From Flavobacteriales bacterium UBA1959 (lineage in GTDB: Bacteria > Bacteroidota > Bacteroidia > Flavobacteriales_D > Sanyastnellaceae), in contig DDEH01000041.1 in assembly GCA_002336085.1 (NCBI GenBank), forward strand, positions 1 to 18,341: a DNA stretch of 18,341 nt. Direction: 5' to 3'. Shown here piece by piece: positions 13,726 to 18,341 of this stretch (its first letter is position 1; each line of letters starts with the position of its first letter). A model generated the notes under the pieces. That model did not search any database. It was not told the origin of the DNA and saw only the letters and a list, made by a program, of their open reading frames with translations. The translations under genes and the position numbers were made by a program.

Positions 13726-15780
13726 TCAGTTTCGATTGTCCGTGAGTTCCGCAGCGTCGAGCATGGCATTCGAAATTCGCTGAGTAACAGCTCCACGTGC
13801 ACGAGCGAGCAAGCTCGTTTGTTCTGACAAAAAATCACTTTTTTCAGCAGGTTCTGTGGATGAACTTGGCGCGATTACCCAAATACCATTCTCTCCAATG
13901 ATGGGTGTCGACATTTCGCCAGTCGCAATGGCAAACGCGCGTCCAACGACTTCCGGTTCAGGCTTTGCTCCAGCTGCCGAAACGGTTGGGAATTTCATTG
14001 CAATGTTCGAAGCAGCTTTGACAGAAGAACCAATGGCCGCGGCAATCTCATCCAACGATCCTTGGTCCATCATGGAAACATACTTCTCTCCTTTGGCCTC
14101 TTTGATTGCAGCGGTTCGCATTTCCTGTTCAACTGCCTCAAAGACAGGCTCACCTGGAGACGTGATGCCATCTAGATAGGCAACGACGTAGTTTTTATCA
14201 ATCAGGATGGGATTGGAAACTTCTCCTTCGCTCGCGTTGTATGCCCATGAGATCAATTCAGAAGCGTTGCGCAAACCTGAAATTGAGGTGGCCTTTCGGA
14301 GCACTTTGTCCGCTGTGTTCGTCGCGTATCCTGCTTCGCTGGCAGAAGACATAAATGCCTCGCGAGAGTTGGCTTGAATGGCAAATTCGCTTGCTGCGCT
14401 GTACGAGTCTCGCGCAGTCTCAGGCGAAGGCTCAATAGCACGTTCGATCATTGCCACACGAACGCGACTGACAGGATTGGTGTGTTCCATGACCTCTATG
14501 AGATGAACACCGAATTGTGTTCTGACTGCGTCAACGGTACCTGGCTTGTTTTCGAAACAGAAATCTTCAAATGGCTTGACCATGCGTCCACGGGTGAAGA
14601 AGTCATAAAACCCTCCATTGGTCTTTGATCCGGGGTCATCAGAAAACCGTTCAGCCAAATCATCGAAGGAAGCTCCACGACGGAGCGCCCGCTTCAAGCT
14701 ATCTGCACGGTTCATTAACTGGTCCATTTCAGCTGCGTCTTGCGGATTTGTAGCTGTTAAGAGGATGTGACGGCAAGAAGCGCTGTCGGGCTCGGAAAAG
14801 AAATCCATGACACGAGCTAACTTGTAGGATTGCTTCTTCAAGTAGGGTCCGACATAATCTCCTTTTTCTGATTCGAAAAGAGTCGATTCATTTAGGTCAG
14901 TTTCGACATCTGCTGCTTTGAGTACCGTCGAAGTAAAGGCCTTCTCATTTGCTGATGCCACAAAATCACTGTCACTCAATGCAGACGCTTGCCACAAGGC
15001 TTTCAATTCAGTCAAGTTCGTTTCGATGGCTTCCGCATCTTCTGCAGATGCTGATAGAGGGATTCGAGCAAAGCTGATGGTTCTTCCCGTCTTCTGCTCA
15101 TACTGGTCATCGCTTTTGTGTGCGTTGAAATATGATTTCACGTCTGAGTCCGAGACAGAAACTTCATTGTCATCGATATCATTGTAAGACTTGAAGGCGT
15201 AGTTAAAGTTGACCTTCCGATTTGACGTGACGAAATCATACTTGCCTTCCAAAGCATTCGTGTAAATACCAGAAGAGACAAGGTTGTCAAATTTCTCGCG
15301 CAATCGCTTCGAGATAATCAACCGTTTGTAGGACATAAAGTCAGATTTACCTTGGGGTGTGGCCAACATTGCACTGAAGTTCTGTTGCCAAAACGCTTTG
15401 TTTTCGGCGTTGCTGTAGAATGCTCGGTTCATGTAGGGCGAATAGCCTGAGCCGAATAGTAATTCTTGGAATTCTTCATCGCATACCTGCAAACCTAGCG
15501 CGTCAAAATCATCGCGCAGAACGATGTTGGAGGTTAGATCATTCCAGACTTCATCTCCAAGCTGATCTCCACTAAAGCCGAGTCGGCGACGCTCTTGTAA
15601 CTCCGATTGGTACTCCAAAGCGGTGATGGTAATACCATCTACTTCTCCTACATCTCGGTTGTTTCCTTGACCGACCAACGCCATTACAGCATCGTAAGGG
15701 ACCAAAAAGCCTAACATTCCAATGCCGATCATCACGATCAAGAGGCCTTGGCGGTTTCGGATTTGTTGAATCATTGACAT
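13726..15780 (-). CDS. PpiD/SurA-like periplasmic peptidyl-prolyl isomerase, membrane-anchored (684 aa)
   Basis: This is a parvulin-type foldase/chaperone for exported proteins, probably acting at the periplasmic face of the inner membrane. From ATG 15780 the N-terminus is a short cytoplasmic stretch (MSMIQQIRNRQG) and one membrane helix (about 13-35). A SurA_N-like helical chaperone region with a predicted segment-swapped beta part follows, to about 320. One clear PPIC domain lies at about 333-437 (CRHILLTATNPQDAA, FDDLAERFSDDPGSKTNGG, GVHLIEVMEH). A second, degenerate module may occupy about 500-640 (ISWAYNASEGEVSNPILI; FAIATGEMSTPIIGENGIWV), as in PpiD. The frame is open to 15828 but that adds only a polar extension. 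It is the last gene of the lptC block, 104 bp after the CNNM gene, and stops at the shared terminator. Confidence 0.9.
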   Translation of the reverse strand: MSMIQQIRNRQGLLIVMIGIGMLGFLVPYDAVMALVGQGNNRDVGEVDGITITALEYQSELQERRRLGFSGDQLGDEVWNDLTSNIVLRDDFDALGLQVCDEEFQELLFGSGYSPYMNRAFYSNAENKAFWQQNFSAMLATPQGKSDFMSYKRLIISKRLREKFDNLVSSGIYTNALEGKYDFVTSNRKVNFNYAFKSYNDIDDNEVSVSDSDVKSYFNAHKSDDQYEQKTGRTISFARIPLSASAEDAEAIETNLTELKALWQASALSDSDFVASANEKAFTSTVLKAADVETDLNESTLFESEKGDYVGPYLKKQSYKLARVMDFFSEPDSASCRHILLTATNPQDAAEMDQLMNRADSLKRALRRGASFDDLAERFSDDPGSKTNGGFYDFFTRGRMVKPFEDFCFENKPGTVDAVRTQFGVHLIEVMEHTNPVSRVRVAMIERAIEPSPETARDSYSAASEFAIQANSREAFMSSASEAGYATNTADKVLRKATSISGLRNASELISWAYNASEGEVSNPILIDKNYVVAYLDGITSPGEPVFEAVEQEMRTAAIKEAKGEKYVSMMDQGSLDEIAAAIGSSVKAASNIAMKFPTVSAAGAKPEPEVVGRAFAIATGEMSTPIIGENGIWVIAPSSSTEPAEKSDFLSEQTSLLARARGAVTQRISNAMLDAAELTDNRN

Positions 15781-15807
15781 GGTATCATTCTCTTTTTTAA
15801 AGGTTTG

Positions 15808-15815
15808 CGAAGATA
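15808..15815 (-). promoter_or_regulatory. Candidate -7 promoter box for the PPIC foldase gene
   Basis: The minus strand reads TATCTTCG, identical to the octamer in front of tdh and one mismatch from TAnnTTTG. It ends 27 nt before the ATG at 15780. The -33 match is GTG at 20 nt. It lies in the 104-bp gap after the CNNM gene, so the foldase may have its own promoter. Confidence 0.35.
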
Positions 15816-15884
15816 AGCGAAATCGCACAAAGACGCACGAGCTTTAACGTCGCTGCTTTGTACGGAAATTACGTGCATAGGGTT

Positions 15885-17183
15885 TCAAGACTCAGTGCTG
15901 GGAATTTGTGTGACGATAACCGTTTGAATTTTACTGCTTCCGACTTGCTCAACCGTAATTGTGCAGTGCTCAAACTTCAAGGAAAATCCGGCATCAGGGA
16001 TGTCTTCGGCGTGATGAAGCAACAGTCCGCCAACGGTCTCGTAGTCGTCTTGTTCCGGCATGTCGAGATTGTATTTTTCATTGAGCTCCTCGACCTCAAG
16101 CCGCGCAGAGAAACGCCATCGTCCTTGTTCCAATTCTTCTTCAATCAATTCTTCATTGTCGTGTTCGTCTTCAATGTCTCCAATTAATTGCTCCATGATG
16201 TCTTCCATGGTCAAAATACCAGAGGTGCCTCCGAATTCATCCACTACAATCGCCAGGTGCCTTTTCCGCTGAATAAAACGCTTCAAAACATCATCAGCGG
16301 GCATGGGCTCGGGCACAACGAATGTGGGATGAAGGATACTCTTTATAGAATCGGGATCCCTGAAGAGGTCTTTGGAATGAATATATCCGATGGTTTGGTC
16401 GATGTCATTTCGGTAAATGACAATTTTGGAGAGGCCGGTGGAAATGAAGAGCTCCTTCACCTCTTCGAGCGGTGTCTCCATATCCACAGCTACCACTTCG
16501 TTGCGCGGAACTAAGCAGTCGCGGGCGAGTACTTTATTAAATTCGAGTGCATTTTGCATGATTTGAAGCTCATGTTCTAGCTCTTGTTCCGGCTCCATTC
16601 GACCACTCAGTTCCCGAATAAAGTAATCCAAATCAGTGGCACCTAGTTGCTCGTTAGAAGCGTCATTTGCTTGAGCAGATTCCCCAACAATTCGAATAAA
16701 GATCTTACTTAACGCCACGACGATGGCGCCGGGAAGCATCAGTAAATAATGAATCACCACGAGCGGCGCCGCAAAGAATTTCAGCCAAAAATTTGAGTTG
16801 GCGTGAAAAAGTGCCTTCGGGATGAATTCGGCCAAAACTAAAATGACAGCTGTCGTCAAGGCCGTTTGCGTTGCCAACACAGCGAATGGACTTGACGCCA
16901 CGGTCCAGTCGTCCACCTGAAAAATCCATGAACTAATCAAGGCCCCAGATTCGAGTCCGCAAAAAACCAACGCGAGGTTGTTTCCTACCAGCATGGTGGC
17001 GATGAAAAGCTGAGGCCGGCTGGCAAGGTGCGCTAGGATTTTGCCTTGCCAGGTGCTCTTGGCATCCAGTTCCAATTGCAGCCGGTTGGCTGATACGTAG
17101 GCAATCTCCATGCCGGAGAAAAATGCCGATGCCAAAAGGGATAGGGCAATGAAGATTAAGGAGCTGGAAGGGTCAGGATCCAT
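15885..17183 (-). CDS. CNNM/CBS-domain membrane protein (CorC/HlyC 'hemolysin' family)
   Basis: It is probably an inner-membrane divalent-cation (Mg2+/Co2+) efflux or sensing protein; 'hemolysin' is a historical label. The 432 residues hold a CNNM/DUF21 transmembrane domain (about 7-165; FFSGMEIAYVSANRLQLELD and FIATMLVGNNLALVF are characteristic), two CBS domains (about 223-275 and 282-338, with VVDEFGGTSGILTMEDIMEQ), and a CorC_HlyC domain (about 353-428). Gliding protein GldE has the same architecture, but the N-terminus here (MDPDPSSSLIFIALSLLASA then FFSGMEIAYVS) fits the general family better. It starts 33 bp after the small membrane-protein gene. Some CNNM/CBS proteins associate with outer-membrane or LPS functions by gene order only; no direct role can be read here. 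Confidence 0.93.
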   Translation of the reverse strand: MDPDPSSSLIFIALSLLASAFFSGMEIAYVSANRLQLELDAKSTWQGKILAHLASRPQLFIATMLVGNNLALVFCGLESGALISSWIFQVDDWTVASSPFAVLATQTALTTAVILVLAEFIPKALFHANSNFWLKFFAAPLVVIHYLLMLPGAIVVALSKIFIRIVGESAQANDASNEQLGATDLDYFIRELSGRMEPEQELEHELQIMQNALEFNKVLARDCLVPRNEVVAVDMETPLEEVKELFISTGLSKIVIYRNDIDQTIGYIHSKDLFRDPDSIKSILHPTFVVPEPMPADDVLKRFIQRKRHLAIVVDEFGGTSGILTMEDIMEQLIGDIEDEHDNEELIEEELEQGRWRFSARLEVEELNEKYNLDMPEQDDYETVGGLLLHHAEDIPDAGFSLKFEHCTITVEQVGSSKIQTVIVTQIPSTES

Positions 17184-17216
17184 GGATAGTGTCTAATTTA
17201 AACCTAATGCATCAAT

Positions 17217-17420
17217 TTATTTGCGCTCCATCTTTTTTCGAAAATAGCGACGAAATGCATACCATGAAGCGGCAATCAGGGGCAATACCACTAGCTGTTT
17301 CCTTTCTTCCCAGCCGTCTCGAATGAGAAACCAGGAAGTGGCAATGGTGCACGCGATAATGACCACAAGCCAAAATTTCTCGGCGGTTTTGTTGACGCGA
17401 ATGATAGTCTCTTGATCCAT
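17217..17420 (-). CDS. Small two-helix membrane protein (67 aa)
   Basis: The product begins MDQETIIRVNKTAEKFWLVV. Helix one spans about 17-34 (WLVVIIACTIATSWFLI), helix two about 43-56 (LVVLPLIAASWYAF), and the tail RRYFRKKMERK is strongly basic, so both ends probably face the cytoplasm. It sits 17 bp after lptC and 33 bp before the CNNM gene. I recall a similar small protein in this position in other Flavobacteriales, with no known function. Its length, ATG start and tight operon spacing support a real gene. Confidence 0.75.
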   Translation of the reverse strand: MDQETIIRVNKTAEKFWLVVIIACTIATSWFLIRDGWEERKQLVVLPLIAASWYAFRRYFRKKMERK

Positions 17421-17437
17421 GGTTTGGTACGACTGTG

Positions 17438-18067
17438 TTAATTCAATTCCTCAGTTCCTTGTAAGATGATTTCTCCTTTAGGTCGAAGAATTTCATAGTT
17501 TTCAAAACGCCCATCGGACTCGAGCCCTTCCCCATACAAAACACCTTGATCACTTGTAATGGTTACAGCGTGATTGGTCCAAACTCGATTGGAGTCCTCG
17601 GCCCAGACAAGGTATTCTGTTTCGAGAATATCGCCTTTTCGGTTGCTGAGAACGACTTCATGCTCAGCGACTAACCGAAGGTTTTTTTCATCTAACGAGG
17701 CCCATTGCGCCTGCAAGTGTGCTTCGTGATTTTTTTCATTGCCATCGATGAAGAGTTCCATGCCATTGCGGACCTCAACAAGGTCTTCGGGGGATTCAGC
17801 TGAGCCTCCTTCGATGCGCGTCATTTCACCCGCTTTCAGGACGTGCATCGTTTGACCGCGTTCTGAGTAGGTGAAAGTACCGTTTAGAACGCGTTGCATT
17901 GGAGGCATCTCAGAAGCCTGAACTTCCGAAACGGCTTGATCGGAATTCGTGCATGACGCCAATGCTGTTACCACCGCAATGGTGGGCCAAAACTGGAGCG
18001 AGTTACGCAAAGCCAATAGGACTTTTACCGAACACGAATAGAAGTTTTCTCGCCGCTGCAGGGACAC
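17438..18067 (-). CDS. lptC: LPS export ABC transporter periplasmic protein LptC
   Basis: It is the periplasmic bridge component that passes LPS from the LptBFG extractor to LptA. The signal sequence ends in the lipobox ALASC, so this is a lipoprotein, as is usual for Bacteroidota LptC. The rest is a beta-jellyroll pattern typical of the family: GTFTYSERGQTMHVLKAGEM, WASLDEKNLRLVAEHEVVLS, GDILETEYLVWAEDSNRVWT and GVLYGEGLESDGRFENYEIL. The start is uncertain: GTG at 18067 overlaps the upstream gene by 43 nt, while TTG at 18016 (21 residues before the Cys) or TTG at 18010 would give a compact signal peptide just after the upstream stop. No ATG is available. The shorter start is biologically attractive; the span given is the longest. 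Confidence 0.85.
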   Translation of the reverse strand: MSLQRRENFYSCSVKVLLALRNSLQFWPTIAVVTALASCTNSDQAVSEVQASEMPPMQRVLNGTFTYSERGQTMHVLKAGEMTRIEGGSAESPEDLVEVRNGMELFIDGNEKNHEAHLQAQWASLDEKNLRLVAEHEVVLSNRKGDILETEYLVWAEDSNRVWTNHAVTITSDQGVLYGEGLESDGRFENYEILRPKGEIILQGTEELN

Positions 18068-18341
18068 CCAGAAATGGCAGGTATTGTAATTTCAGCTCCA
18101 ACACTTTTCCCAACTGTAAATATTTCGTCCACACTTGGAAACTGCTTGCTGTTGCTATTCAGTTTCTTACGAGCCTTCGCAGATGTTTCTTCGTCGCCTT
18201 TGTTCACTGCGCGCTGGTAGTAATCGCATGCTCGCAAGTAGGCAAGACGTTTGCCTAACGCTCCGTCGTCGCATTTTGAGGCAGCACCTGCGATGGCATC
18301 CCCAATGAGCATGAAGGCATCAGCGCTTTCGCTGTTGATTG
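18025..18341 (-). CDS. C-terminal part of a TPR-type protein preceding lptC
   Basis: The frame is open from the right edge of the window to TAA at 18025-18027, giving about 105 residues. It contains a TPR-like helical pair (GKRLAYLRACDYYQRAVNKG) and then FTVGKSVGAEITIPAISGCP and a short CPCSGEKTSIRVR tail. In Flavobacteriales the gene before lptC commonly encodes a TPR protein ending in a similar short domain with cysteines, so I assign it by context and by this tail. The start of the protein is outside the window. It overlaps the longest lptC reading by 43 nt. Confidence 0.75.
   Translation of the reverse strand, partial: INSESADAFMLIGDAIAGAASKCDDGALGKRLAYLRACDYYQRAVNKGDEETSAKARKKLNSNSKQFPSVDEIFTVGKSVGAEITIPAISGCPCSGEKTSIRVR

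Noticed and set aside
15885..17183. Assignment of the CNNM/CBS protein as gliding-motility protein GldE
   Set aside because: The domain order is shared, but the N-terminal motif fits the general HlyC/CorC family and no other gld gene is nearby.
1..18341. Mobile elements, CRISPR arrays, toxin-antitoxin pairs, defence or secondary-metabolite genes
   Set aside because: No transposase, integrase, direct-repeat array or relevant domain was seen on either strand; all genes fit core functions.

Overview
The window is a gene-dense stretch of a bacterial chromosome that looks like Bacteroidota, most likely Flavobacteriales. The protein families are of Bacteroidota type: the cyclophilin lipoprotein, the SDR-type L-threonine dehydrogenase, the long QueA, and the block TPR protein / LptC / small membrane protein / CNNM-CBS protein / SurA-PpiD-like foldase. 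Several intergenic regions carry the Bacteroidota promoter box TAnnTTTG, and Shine-Dalgarno sites are not evident. The base composition is moderate, close to 50% GC by eye. I cannot fix the genus.

Layout. (1) 1-3988, minus strand: pheT, then a PlsC-type acyltransferase, then the start of a VOC-fold protein that runs off the left edge. (2) 3989-6874: tRNA-Pro(GGG) with a strong terminator, a conserved small protein of unknown function, a small lipoprotein on the minus strand, and a cyclophilin lipoprotein almost fused to pheS. pheS and pheT are therefore unlinked and divergent, about 1.9 kb apart. (3) 6892-12347, minus strand: tdh, cysS, a glutaminyl-cyclase-like M28 lipoprotein and a TPR membrane protein whose C-terminus looks like a dead histidine-kinase ATPase domain. 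(4) 12400-13662, plus strand: queA, divergent from tdh across 52 bp and ending at a bidirectional terminator. (5) 13726-18341, minus strand: an envelope-biogenesis block with the end of a TPR protein, LptC, a 67-residue membrane protein, a CNNM/CBS (CorC/HlyC) protein and a large PPIC foldase.

Functionally this is core genome: three aminoacyl-tRNA synthetase subunit genes, one tRNA gene, a queuosine tRNA-modification gene, threonine catabolism, phospholipid synthesis, and envelope folding and transport. No gap between genes exceeds 300 bases. I saw no mobile element, CRISPR array, phage gene, toxin-antitoxin pair or defence island, and no clearly new multi-gene system. The items most worth a second look are the degenerate TPR/kinase-like protein, the mirrored and apparently leaderless tdh/queA promoters, three genes with no usable ATG start, and two small proteins of unknown function in conserved-looking settings.
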